A stretch of DNA of 64,000 bases from Desulfonatronospira thiodismutans ASO3-1 (GCF_000174435.1 NZ_ACJN02000003.1:326263-390262); one strand, 5' to 3'. Shown: positions 42,632-53,351, counted from the stretch's first letter. Numbers and translations: made by a program. Notes: a model not told the origin generated them from the letters alone.

Positions 42632-43741
42632 ATGCTTCCAGGCTTTTCTTTGCTGATCATTTTGCTGCTGTGTTTTATCATGCTCCCCGGGCCCGCTCCG
42701 GCCTCTCATCCCGAGGATATTGAATCCGAAATTGAAAGCCGCAGGGAAGAGGTCAGCGAACATAAACGCACCCTGGATCGCCTGAGTACCAGGGAAAGAG
42801 AAGTCTATTCCCGGCTGGCCGAAACTGAAGACAGGCTGGACGAAATCTCCAGGGATCTGCAAAACCAGGAAGAGAAGCTGGCAGACCTGCAGGCCAGGGA
42901 AGCAAGGATATTCCAGGAATACCAGGATCTCAGCCGGGAAAGGGACAAAACCAGGTCCAGGGCCCGAGACATCATGGCCGACCTGTGGCCCATATACATA
43001 GAAAGCCGCAGTCAGGGACTGGCCGATATGCAGGACTGGGCCGAAATGGACCGTCAGGTTCAATGGCTGAGGGCCATCCACCAGGAAATGAACATCACCC
43101 TGGCCCGGCTGCATGAGCAGACCAGGCAGATCACGGGGAGGCTGGCTGATCTGCAGAGCGCCAAGGAGGATTTCGAGGATCAGCTTGGAGATGTCAACGC
43201 GCTGAAAGACCGGCTGCTGGAAAAAAAGCTGAAATTTGTCCGGGAACTCCAGGAAATAAGGGCTGAAAAACTGGCCAGGGAAGAGATGGTGGAAGAAATC
43301 ATGGATGTAATCGAATCCTTGAACTACCGTCTCAAGGTGGTTACCGAAAGAGAATTTGAGGAACTTAAAGGACATCTGCCATGGCCTGCCAGCGGCGAAG
43401 TCAAGATGTCCTTCAGTCCTTCGGACAGCCCTCCCCACAACGGCAAGAGCATTTCCCTGGAGGAGAATGCACCGGTCAGGGCCATTTCATGGGGCAAAGT
43501 AGTGCATAATGATACCTTGCGCGGTTTCGGCAGAGTGGTTATTATTTTTCATGGAGATGACTACTACTCGCTTTATGCCTACCTGTCCGAAAGCACCGTC
43601 GCCATAGGCCAGGATGTGGAACAGGGTGAAACCATCGGCAAGGCAGGATATTACCCGGAAATAAATACTCATGGCATATATTTTGAATTGCGTTTACAGC
43701 AAAAACCTATTAATCCTGATGACTGGTTGAGCAAGTCATGA
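42632..43741 (+). CDS. EnvC/LytM-type coiled-coil protein, probable amidase activator
   Basis: The frame is open from 42470, but only the ATG at 42632 gives a normal signal peptide (LPGFSLLIILLLCFIMLPGPAPA), for about 369 aa. Residues 30-260 form a long coiled coil of the EnvC type (REEVSEHKRTLDRLSTREREVYSRL and further heptads). The C-terminal M23 (LytM) domain is degenerate: the HxH zinc site reads HGIYFE and the LYAHLS block reads LYAYLS. This indicates an activator of murein amidases used in cell separation. The gene precedes a CtpA-type protease gene, an arrangement widespread in proteobacteria. Confidence 0.82.
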   Translation: MLPGFSLLIILLLCFIMLPGPAPASHPEDIESEIESRREEVSEHKRTLDRLSTREREVYSRLAETEDRLDEISRDLQNQEEKLADLQAREARIFQEYQDLSRERDKTRSRARDIMADLWPIYIESRSQGLADMQDWAEMDRQVQWLRAIHQEMNITLARLHEQTRQITGRLADLQSAKEDFEDQLGDVNALKDRLLEKKLKFVRELQEIRAEKLAREEMVEEIMDVIESLNYRLKVVTEREFEELKGHLPWPASGEVKMSFSPSDSPPHNGKSISLEENAPVRAISWGKVVHNDTLRGFGRVVIIFHGDDYYSLYAYLSESTVAIGQDVEQGETIGKAGYYPEINTHGIYFELRLQQKPINPDDWLSKS

Positions 43742-43787
43742 CAGCTCTTCCAGCCTTGAGATGTGTCTGCAAAAAATTAACAAAAAC

Positions 43788-43925
43788 GTATCATGTCAGC
43801 GCTTTTAAGGAAAGCAGGGGACAGGCACCCCCGCACTTATTTTTCTGTAGGCTGATTGACGGGTTTTAAAAATAAGTGCGGGGAGAGCCAGTCCCCATGC
43901 CACATGCAAAGCGCTGACATGATAC
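43788..43925. mobile_element. MITE-like nested palindrome with 8-bp target duplication
   Basis: The ends are perfect 18-bp inverted repeats (GTATCATGTCAGCGCTTT at 43788-43805 and its complement at 43908-43925). Inside are GGGGAC/GTCCCC and a second perfect 16-bp pair (CCCCGCACTTATTTTT, 43829-43844 / 43868-43883). The flanks are identical 8-bp direct repeats, ACAAAAAC (43780-43787 and 43926-43933), as expected of a target-site duplication. It carries no gene and lies between the envC-like gene and the ctpA gene. Confidence 0.8.
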
Positions 43926-43996
43926 ACAAAAACAGCTGATCACCAAAGCTTGATATGCTTTGCCATACCCCAAACAAAAATATTCTGGAGGCAATA

Positions 43997-45277
43997 ATGC
44001 GTATAAACCACCTGATAGGTACAATTGCAATTCTGCTGCTCCTTACTGTTGCCCCCTGGACCAGCCAGGCCAGGGACAACGATATGGACAGCCTCAAAAT
44101 GTTCAGTGAGGTCCTGCATCTCATTGAAGACAACTATGTAGAAGAAAAAGACCGGGAGGATCTCATCCGGGGAGCCATCCAGGGGATGCTGCGCAACCTT
44201 GATCCCCACTCCTCCTACGTAGACCTGGATCAGCTCAGGATGATGCAGGAGGATTTTGAAGGCAAGTTCGGAGGCATAGGCATCCAGATAGGCATCCGGG
44301 ACGGCAATCTTGTGGTCATCTCACCCATAGAGGGCACACCGGCCTACGAAGCAGGTCTTGAACCCGGGGACGTGATCATGGAAATTGAAGGGGAGCCCAC
44401 CCAGGACATGGCCCTTACAGACGCAGTAAACAAAATCCGCGGCCCCAAGGGGGAGCCCGTAGAACTGACCATCCTCTCTGAAGGCTCTCAGAGCCCTGAA
44501 AAAGTAAAAATCGTGCGCGACGATATACCGGTGCACTCAGTCAAAAGCCAGGAACTGGAATCAGGATACCTGCACCTGCGCATCACTGACTTCAAGGCCA
44601 CCACCACCGAAGACCTCAAGGAGGAAATCCGCAAGTACTCTTCGGAAAAAGAGATCAAGGGCATTGTTCTGGACCTTAGAAACAACCCCGGAGGCCTCCT
44701 GGACCAGGCTGTTTCAGTTTCCGACATCTTCCTGGATGACGGACTCATCGTCTATACCCAGGGCCGCGAAGAAGCGCAGCGCAAGGACTATTCAGCCACC
44801 AGCAGCGCCGAGGACGTTACTTCCCCCATGGTGGTCCTCATCAACGCCGGATCTGCCTCAGGTTCTGAAATCGTGGCCGGGGCCCTGCAGGACAGGAACC
44901 GTGCCCTGCTGCTTGGGGAGCCCACCTTCGGCAAGGGTTCGGTGCAAAGCATCCTCCCCGTGGCTGACGGGTCGGCCATCAAACTGACCATAGCCAACTA
45001 CTACACTCCCGACGGACGCTCCATTGAAGCCGAAGGTGTAGCACCGGACATTCATATTCCCCACCGGGTTGATGCAGTTGATGAAGATGAACAGCAGCAG
45101 GAAATGCAGGAATCCATGATGCAGTTTCACATTGATCAGCCGGATGAAAGGCCTGACGACGAGGAAGAACGCTATTCCGAGGAAGTGCAGAAACTGCTGG
45201 ATGAGGACAACCAGTTGCGCATGGCCCTGGAACTGCTGCGTTCCATGCCCAGAATACAGGAACTGAGCTACAACTGA
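43997..45277 (+). CDS. ctpA: C-terminal processing peptidase (S41 family)
   Basis: From the ATG at 43997 (GGAGG 6 nt upstream) this is 426 aa with a signal peptide or anchor (IGTIAILLLLTVAPWTSQA). A PDZ domain (residues about 85-165, GGIGIQIGIRDGN) precedes the serine-protease core: LRNNPGGLLDQAV, NAGSASGSEIVAGAL (nucleophile Ser in SGSE) and the catalytic Lys in FGKGSVQ. It cleaves C-terminal tails in the periplasm. The acidic Gln/Glu-rich tail (ADEDEQQQEM-like region) is unusual but common in deltaproteobacterial members. It is downstream of the EnvC-like gene across the MITE. Confidence 0.93.
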   Translation: MRINHLIGTIAILLLLTVAPWTSQARDNDMDSLKMFSEVLHLIEDNYVEEKDREDLIRGAIQGMLRNLDPHSSYVDLDQLRMMQEDFEGKFGGIGIQIGIRDGNLVVISPIEGTPAYEAGLEPGDVIMEIEGEPTQDMALTDAVNKIRGPKGEPVELTILSEGSQSPEKVKIVRDDIPVHSVKSQELESGYLHLRITDFKATTTEDLKEEIRKYSSEKEIKGIVLDLRNNPGGLLDQAVSVSDIFLDDGLIVYTQGREEAQRKDYSATSSAEDVTSPMVVLINAGSASGSEIVAGALQDRNRALLLGEPTFGKGSVQSILPVADGSAIKLTIANYYTPDGRSIEAEGVAPDIHIPHRVDAVDEDEQQQEMQESMMQFHIDQPDERPDDEEERYSEEVQKLLDEDNQLRMALELLRSMPRIQELSYN

Positions 45278-45289
45278 TCAACAAGACCC

Positions 45290-46612
45290 ATGGCCTCCTC
45301 CGGCAAAAATAAAACCGGTTCCCAAAAAAAAGCTGCTCCCCGGAAAAATTTCCCCTTGGGATATTTTTTCTGGGGTGCAGCAACCGTCATCACCCTTGTG
45401 TCCTTACTGGGAATCCTGCTTCTGCCTCCCAAAAAACAGTCTGCAGATACCAGCTCAGAAACACTTGCTCAAAAAAAAGAACAAGTTACCCACACTTCTT
45501 CTGACCCCGGCAAGACCCTGACTGCCACAGACAGAAAGTTTACCTACGAGGAAAAAGTGGGTACCGGTTTCGAGCAGAGAGTCTGGGAGGCTGATATGGC
45601 CATTTTGAATGTACTGGACAGGATGGGCAAGGATCAGGGCCATATCCTTCGCAACCGCGTGGACAACCGTTTTTTTTACGGCACTCCCTTCAATTTCCAG
45701 GAAATGTTTATTTATACCGATGACAGGCAAAAACAGTTCATCCGGCAGCTGGAAAAAGTCCTGGACAGCTTTGTAGCCAACGCGGAGATCAAGCCTCAGG
45801 ATCCCAAGCGTCAGAAGTGGGCCATAAACATTTCAGGACATACCACTCACGTTCTGCACCTGGGCATTCAAAAGCCGGACAGGCAGAAGGGATCGGGCAG
45901 TCTGGTCATCATCATAGACGATCTTGGAGAATGTCTGGAGTTTGCCAGGAAGCTCGCTGAACTTAATTTTCCGGTAACATACTCCATTCTTCCCTACCTG
46001 CACAAGACGGAAGAAGTAGCGGAATTCGCATCAAAAAAAGATTTCGAGGTCATGCTGCACATGCCCATGGAGCCGGATACATACCACCGGGGAGTAGAAC
46101 CGGGCCCGGGCGCTCTTTTTGTGGACATGACCCCCCGGGAAATAAGACGTCAGCTTGTGCACAGCCTGGAGCAGGTGCCTCAGGCCACAGGGATGAACAA
46201 TCACATGGGGTCGGCCTTTACCCGGCATTACGAGGGAATGCAGGTAGTCTTTGAAGAGCTTGAAAAAAGGGACATGTTCTTTCTGGACAGCGTAACCACT
46301 CCAGACAGCGTTGCCCGGCGTCTGGCACGGGAAACCGGCCTGGATTTCATGCAGCGCCATGTCTTTCTGGATAATGTCCGGAGCATCCAGGCCATTACCT
46401 ACCAGTTGCAGAAGGCGGAGCAGCTGGCTTCCAGGCACGGCATGGCCGTGGCCATAGGGCACCCGTATCCGGAAACGCTTGAAGCCCTGCAACAGTGGAG
46501 CAAAAACAGGGACGCAAAAATAAACATGGCCAGTGTGGACGAACTGTTGCTTCAGCAGAGAATCCGGGCCGTTTCCTCATCCAGTGACGGCCATACAGCC
46601 AGTGCAGATTAA
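45290..46612 (+). CDS. Divergent polysaccharide deacetylase family protein
   Basis: This 440-aa protein has an N-terminal membrane helix (YFFWGAATVITLVSLLGILLL) and a Lys/Ser/Thr-rich linker. The C-terminal half is a DUF610-type divergent polysaccharide deacetylase: SLVIIIDDLGECLEFARKL, PVTYSILPYLHKTEEVAEFA, MLHMPMEP, TGMNNHMGSAFTR and GMAVAIGHPYPETLEALQQW. It probably works on peptidoglycan or another envelope glycan in the periplasm, consistent with the EnvC and CtpA neighbours. Catalytic activity has not been shown for most members. Confidence 0.86.
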   Translation: MASSGKNKTGSQKKAAPRKNFPLGYFFWGAATVITLVSLLGILLLPPKKQSADTSSETLAQKKEQVTHTSSDPGKTLTATDRKFTYEEKVGTGFEQRVWEADMAILNVLDRMGKDQGHILRNRVDNRFFYGTPFNFQEMFIYTDDRQKQFIRQLEKVLDSFVANAEIKPQDPKRQKWAINISGHTTHVLHLGIQKPDRQKGSGSLVIIIDDLGECLEFARKLAELNFPVTYSILPYLHKTEEVAEFASKKDFEVMLHMPMEPDTYHRGVEPGPGALFVDMTPREIRRQLVHSLEQVPQATGMNNHMGSAFTRHYEGMQVVFEELEKRDMFFLDSVTTPDSVARRLARETGLDFMQRHVFLDNVRSIQAITYQLQKAEQLASRHGMAVAIGHPYPETLEALQQWSKNRDAKINMASVDELLLQQRIRAVSSSSDGHTASAD

Positions 46613-46642
46613 ATAAGATACTTAAAATAAAAAGGAGAAAAA

Positions 46643-47062
46643 ATGACTCAGAGGACACTTTCCATCATCAAACCGGATGCAGTACAAAGAAACCTGCAGG
46701 GTGCAATCATGAAAATGATTCAGGACAGCGGCCTGAAAATCGTGGCCATGAAAATGCTGCGCCTGAGCAAGGATGAAGCCCGGGGCTTCTACGATGTACA
46801 TAAGGACAGGCCTTTTTTTGACAGCCTTACCGACTACATGTCTTCGGGACCAATAGTCGTCAGCATCCTGGAAGGAGAAAACGGCATCGACAAATACCGG
46901 GAGATCATGGGGGCCACCAACCCGGAAAATGCGCAGGAAGGCACCATCCGCAAGGCCTATGCCCTGGATATAGAAAAAAACTCGGTACACGGCTCTGATG
47001 CCCCGGAAACAGCACAGGTGGAAATGGCCTATTTTTTCAGTAAAATGGAGATGGTGGGTTAG
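46643..47062 (+). CDS. ndk: Nucleoside diphosphate kinase
   Basis: At 139 aa it is the standard bacterial Ndk that transfers phosphate between NTPs and NDPs. [14 protein letters not shown] opens the protein, and the phospho-histidine is in [13 protein letters not shown]. It has an AAGGAG ribosome site upstream. Its TAG is directly followed by the ATG of proC, with no spacer. Confidence 0.96.
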   Translation: MTQRTLSIIKPDAVQRNLQGAIMKMIQDSGLKIVAMKMLRLSKDEARGFYDVHKDRPFFDSLTDYMSSGPIVVSILEGENGIDKYREIMGATNPENAQEGTIRKAYALDIEKNSVHGSDAPETAQVEMAYFFSKMEMVG

Positions 47063-47866
47063 ATGAAAGCGCGTCTTGGACTTATCGGTACAGGCAATAT
47101 GGGCGGGGCCATGGTCCAGGGCCTTGCTCATCGGCAGGATCTCGAACTGCACGGCTATGATCCGGACAAATCATGCCTGGAGCGCCTGGGCCGTGAATGC
47201 GGCTTGAAGCAACAGCCCGGTCCTGCAGAGCTGGCCAGGGACTGCGATTATGTAGTGCTGGCGGTCAAGCCGGGTCTTGCGCCCGCTGTGGCGGCAGAAA
47301 TATCCTCAAGCCTGGACCGGTCCAAATGCCTCATCTCAGTGGCAGCCGGGGTGAAAACCGGAGACCTTGCCTTCTGGAGCAACAAGGCCTGTCCGGTGGT
47401 CAGGGTAATGCCCAACACTCCGGCCCTGGTTGGACGCGGCGTGTTCGCCCTCTGCCTGGAGGATGACACCCTTTCCCCGGAACAGGCCGGGTTTATTCAG
47501 GGTCTTTTCCAGGACCTGGGCCAGGTGCACGTGCTTCCGGAAAAATCCTTTGATGCCTTTACCGCCCTTATCGGGTCCGGTCCAGCCTATGTATACTATT
47601 TCATGGAAAGCATGGTGGATGCCGGGGTGTATATGGGTCTTGGCAGAGCCCAGGCCACGGAGATGGTTTTGGAGCTTTTTGCAGGCTCGGCCCATATGGC
47701 CCACAAGGAAAAATGTCATATCACCCAGCTGAAGGAGATGGTCACTTCCCCCGGAGGTACCACCACAGCCGGGCTGGGAGCACTGGAAAAAAGAGCGGTC
47801 AAGGCCGCTGTCCTGAAAGCAGTACAGGAGGCCGCCCGCCGCAGCAGGGAACTTGGCGGCAAGTAA
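47063..47866 (+). CDS. proC: Pyrroline-5-carboxylate reductase
   Basis: This 267-aa enzyme catalyses the last step of proline synthesis. The N-terminal cofactor motif is LGLIGTGNMGGAMVQGL. RVMPNTPALVGRGVFAL and the C-terminal signature ITQLKEMVTSPGGTTTAGLGALE are typical of ProC. It starts at the base after the ndk stop and converges with thiD across 25 bp. Confidence 0.95.
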   Translation: MKARLGLIGTGNMGGAMVQGLAHRQDLELHGYDPDKSCLERLGRECGLKQQPGPAELARDCDYVVLAVKPGLAPAVAAEISSSLDRSKCLISVAAGVKTGDLAFWSNKACPVVRVMPNTPALVGRGVFALCLEDDTLSPEQAGFIQGLFQDLGQVHVLPEKSFDAFTALIGSGPAYVYYFMESMVDAGVYMGLGRAQATEMVLELFAGSAHMAHKEKCHITQLKEMVTSPGGTTTAGLGALEKRAVKAAVLKAVQEAARRSRELGGK

Positions 47867-47891
47867 ACGCCGCAGCCCTGTGTTTCTACTT

Positions 47892-48695
47892 TCAGCTCAG
47901 GGCAGCTAAGTGGTTCACCGGACCGTGGCCCCTTCCCAGGGGAAAACTTTTCTCCAGGGCCAGCTGCAGATAGTCCCTGCCTTTGACCACCGCTGCCTGC
48001 ATATCCATGCCCAGGGCCAGGTTGGCTGCTATGGCTGCCGAAAGCGTACACCCGGTGCCGTGATTACTGGTTGTATTGACCCTTGCCTTAGTAATGGCCA
48101 GGGGCTCTTGTCCCCGTATGCCCAGCCAGTCGGTGATATCATGAGTCGGACTGAAATGCCCGCCCTTTAAAAGCACACCCTCTGCACCCATATCCTGCAG
48201 CCTGACTATGGCCTTTAGAATATCATCTCTGGAACTTATCCGGTGCATGCCCGTCAAAAGCTCGGCTTCGGGACGATTGGGGGTGATAAGGGCGGACAGG
48301 GGCAGGATTTTATCTTTGAGGGCCTGCACAGCTTCGTCCTGCAGGAGCTTGTGCCCGCTCTGGCTTACGCAGACCGGGTCCACAACCAGGGGAAAGTCCG
48401 CGCCTTTCAGGGCCCCGGCCACCGCGGATATAATATCCGCCGAAAAAAGCATCCCGGTCTTGGCTGCACGTACAGGAAAATCATCCAGCACGCTTTGCAG
48501 CTGCAGGGCCACAAAGTCCGGTTCAGGGGCAAAAACACCCTGCACCCCGGTGGTATTCTGGGCGGTCAAGGCCGTGATCACTGACAGGCCGTAGACCCTG
48601 TGCATAGAAAATGTCTTGAGGTCCGCCTGAATCCCGGCTCCACCTCCTGGATCTGATCCGGCAATGGTCAATGTGCAGGGCAGAGGACTGGTCAT
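47892..48695 (-). CDS. thiD: Hydroxymethylpyrimidine/phosphomethylpyrimidine kinase
   Basis: This 267-aa ribokinase-fold enzyme phosphorylates HMP twice in thiamine synthesis. The signature [38 protein letters not shown] region is at the N-terminus, and the anion-hole motif [20 protein letters not shown] is near residues 208-227. It overlaps the end of glnS by 4 nt. No TPP riboswitch was seen in front of the operon. Confidence 0.94.
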   Translation of the reverse strand: MTSPLPCTLTIAGSDPGGGAGIQADLKTFSMHRVYGLSVITALTAQNTTGVQGVFAPEPDFVALQLQSVLDDFPVRAAKTGMLFSADIISAVAGALKGADFPLVVDPVCVSQSGHKLLQDEAVQALKDKILPLSALITPNRPEAELLTGMHRISSRDDILKAIVRLQDMGAEGVLLKGGHFSPTHDITDWLGIRGQEPLAITKARVNTTSNHGTGCTLSAAIAANLALGMDMQAAVVKGRDYLQLALEKSFPLGRGHGPVNHLAALS

Positions 48696-50383
48696 TGGTT
48701 CTGCATCTTTTTTTCAATTTTGGCCCAGGTATCCTTGAGAGAAACAGTCCTGTTAAAAACCGGACTCTGGGGATGGCTTTCCGGATCTACACAAAAATAA
48801 CCCAGTCTTTCAAACTGCAGAAAATCCCCGGGGGCAAGCTCTTTAACAGCCGGCTCCATCATGCAGCCATGCATCTTTTGCAGTGAATCCGGGTTCAATG
48901 TATCATCCAAACCAAGGCCCTTTTTTTCGTCCTGCAGGGGATTGGGCCTGGAAAACAGGCGGTCATAAATGTGCACGCTGGACTGCACAGCGTGAGCCGC
49001 CGACACCCAGTGCAGGGTCCCCTTGACCTTGCGTCCGTCCGGAGAATCCCCGCCTCTGGTCTCTGGATCATAGGTGCAGCGTATCTCCTGGATTTCGCCT
49101 GTTTGCGGGTCCCTGACCACTTCCCGGCAGGTAATAAAATAGGCATACCTCAGACGGACCTCGCGGCCCGGGGCCAGTCGGAAATACTTTTTGGGAGGGT
49201 CCTCCCGGAAGTCGTCAGCCTCGATATAAATCACCCCGGAAAAGGGAATACTGCGCGTTCCCATGCTCTCGTCCTCGGGATTGTTTATGGCTTCCAGTTC
49301 TTCTGAACTTTGCCCGGGATAATTGGTTATGACCACTTTGACCGGGTTTAATACCCCCATATACCTGGGAGCCCGCCTGTTCAGGTCTTCGCGGATGCAG
49401 TACTCCAGCAGGGACATGTCCACCACGTTGTCGCTTTTGGCCACCCCGATGAGATCGCAGAACTTCCGGATGGAACCCGGTGTATATCCGCGGCGTCTGA
49501 GACCGGATATGGTGGGCATCCTGGGATCGTCCCAGCCATGTACGTGGCCTGCCTGAACCAGCTGGGTAAGCTTGCGCTTGCTCATTACCGTGTAGTTCAG
49601 GCTAAGCCTGGCGAACTCTATCTGCTGAGGGTGACATTTTACCCCCAGTTTCTCCAGAAACCAGTCGTAAAGGGGCCGGTGATCCTGAAATTCCAGAGAG
49701 CACAGGGAATGAGTGATGCCCTCTATGGAATCCGACAAGCAGTGAGCGTAATCATAAGTGGGGTAAATGCACCAGGCATCCCCGGTCCGGTGATGCCTGG
49801 CCTTGAGGATGCGGTAGATTACCGGGTCACGCATATTGATATTGGCAGAAGCCATATCGATTTTTGCCCGCAGAACATGGGCTCCTTCTTCGAAGCTCCC
49901 CTTTTTCATTTCCTGAAAAAGATCCAGGTTCTCCTGCACGCTGCGCTCCCTGTAGGGGCTGTTTCGGCCCGGCTGGGTAAGGGTGCCCCGGTAACTGCGG
50001 ATTTCTTCCGGACCCAGGCTGCAGACATAGGCCTGTCCCTGCTGGATAAGCTGAAGTGCATACTCATAAAACTGCTGAAAGTAATCAGAGGCATAGTAAA
50101 GATGCTCTCCCCAGTCGTAACCGAGCCACTTTACGTCCTCAATGATGGAATGCACGTATTCCGGGTCTTCCTTCTTGGGGTTGGTGTCGTCAAAACGCAG
50201 GTGACACCGTCCGCCGTACTTTTTTGCCAGCCCGAAATTGAGACAGATGGACTTGGCATGGCCGATATGCAGATAACCGTTGGGCTCAGGGGGAAACCTG
50301 GTCACCACGGTATTATGCTTGCCGCTTTTAAGATCCTGCTCGATTATATCCTGGATAAAATGGGACGCTTCTGCTGTTTCCAT
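48692..50383 (-). CDS. glnS: Glutaminyl-tRNA synthetase
   Basis: From the ATG at 50383 (AAGGA about 12 nt upstream) this is 563 aa; a GTG at 50407 is the alternative. The class I motifs are [16 protein letters not shown] (HIGH) and VMSKRKL (KMSKS). The [19 protein letters not shown] block is GlnRS-type, and the C-terminal beta-barrel anticodon domain is present ([23 protein letters not shown]). It charges tRNA-Gln directly. Downstream thiD overlaps by 4 nt. Confidence 0.95.
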   Translation of the reverse strand: METAEASHFIQDIIEQDLKSGKHNTVVTRFPPEPNGYLHIGHAKSICLNFGLAKKYGGRCHLRFDDTNPKKEDPEYVHSIIEDVKWLGYDWGEHLYYASDYFQQFYEYALQLIQQGQAYVCSLGPEEIRSYRGTLTQPGRNSPYRERSVQENLDLFQEMKKGSFEEGAHVLRAKIDMASANINMRDPVIYRILKARHHRTGDAWCIYPTYDYAHCLSDSIEGITHSLCSLEFQDHRPLYDWFLEKLGVKCHPQQIEFARLSLNYTVMSKRKLTQLVQAGHVHGWDDPRMPTISGLRRRGYTPGSIRKFCDLIGVAKSDNVVDMSLLEYCIREDLNRRAPRYMGVLNPVKVVITNYPGQSSEELEAINNPEDESMGTRSIPFSGVIYIEADDFREDPPKKYFRLAPGREVRLRYAYFITCREVVRDPQTGEIQEIRCTYDPETRGGDSPDGRKVKGTLHWVSAAHAVQSSVHIYDRLFSRPNPLQDEKKGLGLDDTLNPDSLQKMHGCMMEPAVKELAPGDFLQFERLGYFCVDPESHPQSPVFNRTVSLKDTWAKIEKKMQNQ

Positions 50384-50431
50384 AAAAGCTAAAATTCCTT
50401 GATTCACGGCTGAATGGGTTTGCCTTTCTCT

Positions 50432-50515
50432 TCTGACCTCTGATCTCTGACTTCTGACTTCTGACCTCTGACCTCTGACCTCTGACCTCTGATCTCTGAC
50501 CTCTGACTTCTGACT
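50432..50515. repeat. Heptanucleotide tandem array, unit TCTGACY (12 copies)
   Basis: Twelve contiguous 7-bp units, mostly TCTGACC or TCTGACT with two TCTGATC, between glnS and the histidine kinase gene. The array runs into the stop codon of the kinase gene (50514-50516). There are no spacers, so it is not a CRISPR. Confidence 0.9.
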
Positions 50516-53066
50516 ACTGCGACCTGGCCAGGTATCTGCGGATCATTTTCATCAATTCACTGTTGTCCACCGGTTTGGAAAGATAGGCATTCATGCCGGC
50601 CTCGAAACAGTGCTGCCTGCTTGCAGCATCAGCCAGGGCGGTGACAGCGACAATGGGAACCTGTTTGAGTCCGTCAAAATCACCCTTCCTGATCATCCTG
50701 GTCAGTTCATACCCGTCATGTACAGGCACCATGACATCCATAAGGATAAGTGAGATGTCCTGGTTGCTTTTCAGCACCTCCAGGGCCTCACGCCCGTCCA
50801 TGGCGGTAAGCACATTGAACCCCTTCTTCTGCAGCATGCGCCTTATGAGCATGAGATTTATTTTTTCATCTTCCACTATGAGTATGCATTTGTTTTCCGG
50901 ATTTAGAATCTCCTCGTATTCCGGGAGGTCTTCTTCTGTTTCCCGTCCGGGCTCCAGTTCCAGAATAAAATAAAAGGTGCTTCCCAGGCCCTTTCTGGAT
51001 TCAACCCCTGTTTCCCCGCCCAGGGAACGTACAAGCTGCCTGCATACACTAAGACCGATACCCGTGCCCTGGTAGCGCTTGAACTGAATATCGTGCTCAC
51101 CGATAACAAACGGCTCAAAGATGTCTTTCTGCATTTCATGGGGGATGCCGCCTCCTGTATCCTCTACTTCAAAAAGAAGAGGAACAGTGGTGGCCTCGCT
51201 GTCCTGTCTGCTGTCGGACTGTTTTGAAATCCTCAACACTACCTTTCCTTCATGCGTGAATTTGACTGCATTGTCCACTAAGTTCCATACGATCTGGCGC
51301 AGCATCCCCACATCGGAAACCAGCCAGGAGGGCACATCTTCCTGAATATCCAGCTCCAGGCCGATCTGTTTGTTGCGGGCCTGGGGCTGAAAAAAACTCA
51401 CCAGCTTGCTCATTTCCTCATGCAGGACAAAAGGCTGTGGATGGACCTGCTGGATATCATCCTGCAGCGAGGACAGTTCAAGTATCTTGTTCAAAGAGGC
51501 CAGAAGCTGACTTGATGAATTAAGGGCCATTTCTACATATTCTTTTTCCGCGGGTTTCAGTTCGGAATCGGCCAGGGTCTGCAGAACGCTCATAATTCCG
51601 TTCAGAGGGGTGCGCAGTTCGTGATTCATGTTTTCAAGAAACCTGTCCTTGGCCCTGTTGGCTGTTTCAGCCGACTTCTTGGCCTGGCTCAGTTCCTGTT
51701 CCATGAGCTTGCGCTCGGTCATATCCACGTTGGTCCCTGCCATGCGCAGAGGCCGGCCCTGTTCATCGCTTTGCACCACCTTGCCCCTGGTGAGTATCCA
51801 CAGGGTCTCTCCGTTCTTGCTTACCGCCCTGTATTCAATAGAAAAATTCTCTGACTGGCGCAAAAAGCCATCCATCTGTTTTTTGACTTCGTCCTTGTCT
51901 GCTGGGTGGATCACCGCAAGGAAACTGTCATAGTTCTGGGGCAGCTCGTAAGGCTCATAACCCAGCATGGTGTACCATCTGGGACTGAAATAAGTTGTAC
52001 CGGAGCGGATATCCCAGTCCCATATGGCGTCCTGGGTGGCTTCCATGGCCAGGGTGAAAATCTCGTTGGTCTTTTGCAGCTCTTTTTCCACCTGTTTTCT
52101 CTTGGCCCGGTGGCGCAAAAACCATACCCCGTAGCCCATATTCCGGGCCACGCTTTCCAGGTACTCCCTGGTCTTGCCTGCAAAGCTCCCCGAGCTTTGA
52201 GAAGTGATGGTCAGGGCCCCGAATCCCACTCCGGAATAGGCAATGGGCAGGGATAAAATCTCCCTGATGCCTTCTTTCATAAAGAGTTCGGACCAGCAAT
52301 GCATACAAGGGTCCTTGGACACATCCTCTATATGCACCGGCTGTCCAGTCTTTATGGCCCTGGAAGTGGGCCCCTGCCCGTATGGACTCTCGTTCCAGTT
52401 GATTTTAATTACTTTAACCAGGTCTTTTTTAGGGCCGCTGGAAGCCATTATCTTCACACTTTGTTCACTGTCCCTGCGGGCATAGTCAACCCAGACCAGG
52501 GGATAGCCTATCTGGCTGGAGATGGTCTGACACACATTCTGCAGCATTGTCTGCTCGTCATCGGCCTTTATGATGATCTCGTTGCAGCGGCTGAGCGCTT
52601 TGAGGATGGTGTTGGTATGCCACAGTTCCTGCTCCAGGGTGTCCATCCTGTTGACCCGCCAGTCAAGCTGAGCCCTGAGATTCAGGTTCATGGCGCGCAG
52701 CTCGCTGATTAAAAACAGGTGCTCCAGGCGGCTTTTAAATTCACCCCGGCTGCAGGTAACATTCAGCACGCTGTCCGCTTGCACCTCGCCTGCAAGCTTG
52801 GCCGGTTCCTCGTCCTGGTAGAGCATTAAAATGGAAAACCCGCTTTCGTGAAACTTTTTGCGCAGTGCCAGGGACGGGCCATCCTGGTAATCCCGTACAA
52901 CCTGCTCATCCAGGATACAGACGTTTATTTCAGAATGGACCATTAGATCCTCAAGCTCGCCTGGTTCCAGAACCCGCACTGAGGATTCGGGGAAATACGC
53001 CTGACAAATTTCTTCAACAAGTTTTTGCAGGCCCTGGTTACGGGACAGGATGTATATTGCAGACAT
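50514..53066 (-). CDS. Hybrid sensor histidine kinase / response regulator
   Basis: This 850-aa cytoplasmic signalling protein has no membrane helix. Domains in order are a receiver-like N-terminus without a clear phosphoacceptor (1-120), a short coiled coil, a GAF domain (about 155-320), a PAS/PAC domain (about 335-460), a HisKA domain with His482 in [12 protein letters not shown], a HATPase_c domain ([25 protein letters not shown]) and a C-terminal receiver domain with the phosphoacceptor in LILMDVMVP and Lys in LSKPVD. It could sense redox, metabolites or light through GAF/PAS. No partner gene is adjacent. Confidence 0.93.
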   Translation of the reverse strand: MSAIYILSRNQGLQKLVEEICQAYFPESSVRVLEPGELEDLMVHSEINVCILDEQVVRDYQDGPSLALRKKFHESGFSILMLYQDEEPAKLAGEVQADSVLNVTCSRGEFKSRLEHLFLISELRAMNLNLRAQLDWRVNRMDTLEQELWHTNTILKALSRCNEIIIKADDEQTMLQNVCQTISSQIGYPLVWVDYARRDSEQSVKIMASSGPKKDLVKVIKINWNESPYGQGPTSRAIKTGQPVHIEDVSKDPCMHCWSELFMKEGIREILSLPIAYSGVGFGALTITSQSSGSFAGKTREYLESVARNMGYGVWFLRHRAKRKQVEKELQKTNEIFTLAMEATQDAIWDWDIRSGTTYFSPRWYTMLGYEPYELPQNYDSFLAVIHPADKDEVKKQMDGFLRQSENFSIEYRAVSKNGETLWILTRGKVVQSDEQGRPLRMAGTNVDMTERKLMEQELSQAKKSAETANRAKDRFLENMNHELRTPLNGIMSVLQTLADSELKPAEKEYVEMALNSSSQLLASLNKILELSSLQDDIQQVHPQPFVLHEEMSKLVSFFQPQARNKQIGLELDIQEDVPSWLVSDVGMLRQIVWNLVDNAVKFTHEGKVVLRISKQSDSRQDSEATTVPLLFEVEDTGGGIPHEMQKDIFEPFVIGEHDIQFKRYQGTGIGLSVCRQLVRSLGGETGVESRKGLGSTFYFILELEPGRETEEDLPEYEEILNPENKCILIVEDEKINLMLIRRMLQKKGFNVLTAMDGREALEVLKSNQDISLILMDVMVPVHDGYELTRMIRKGDFDGLKQVPIVAVTALADAASRQHCFEAGMNAYLSKPVDNSELMKMIRRYLARSQ

Positions 53067-53173
53067 GCTTTTATATCTTTACGTTCCTTACGGGTATTTT
53101 GGATAGAATCGGGCAAGGGCAGGACTGCCTTTTACACAGGCTGGTCCGGTCTTTAGCAGGCCCCGCCTGAACT

Positions 53174-53351
53174 GTAACCATTCAGGGGGGCAGGTACCGG
53201 CCAGGGGGACAGTCCCCGCGACACTTGTCCTGCACAAATACACAAATTACAGACGCAAAATTTTGTGAAGCTGCACAATCATTACTTAGCGGGGGACAGT
53301 CCCCCTTGCCTTGTGCCATTAGTCACCACCGAGTACCCCCTGAATGGTTAC
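53174..53351. mobile_element. MITE-like palindrome element with 7-bp target duplication
   Basis: The ends are perfect 16-bp inverted repeats (GTAACCATTCAGGGGG at 53174-53189 and its complement at 53336-53351). Two GGGGACAGTCCCC-type palindromes lie inside (53205-53217 and 53291-53305). The element is flanked by a direct repeat CTGAACT (53167-53173 and 53352-53358). No coding capacity. It resembles the element at 43788 in its GTA-C start, inner GGGGAC/GTCCCC and flanking duplication. Confidence 0.75.

Noticed and set aside
50432-50515. Possible CRISPR array
   Set aside because: Units of 7 bp are contiguous with no spacers, and no cas genes are present.
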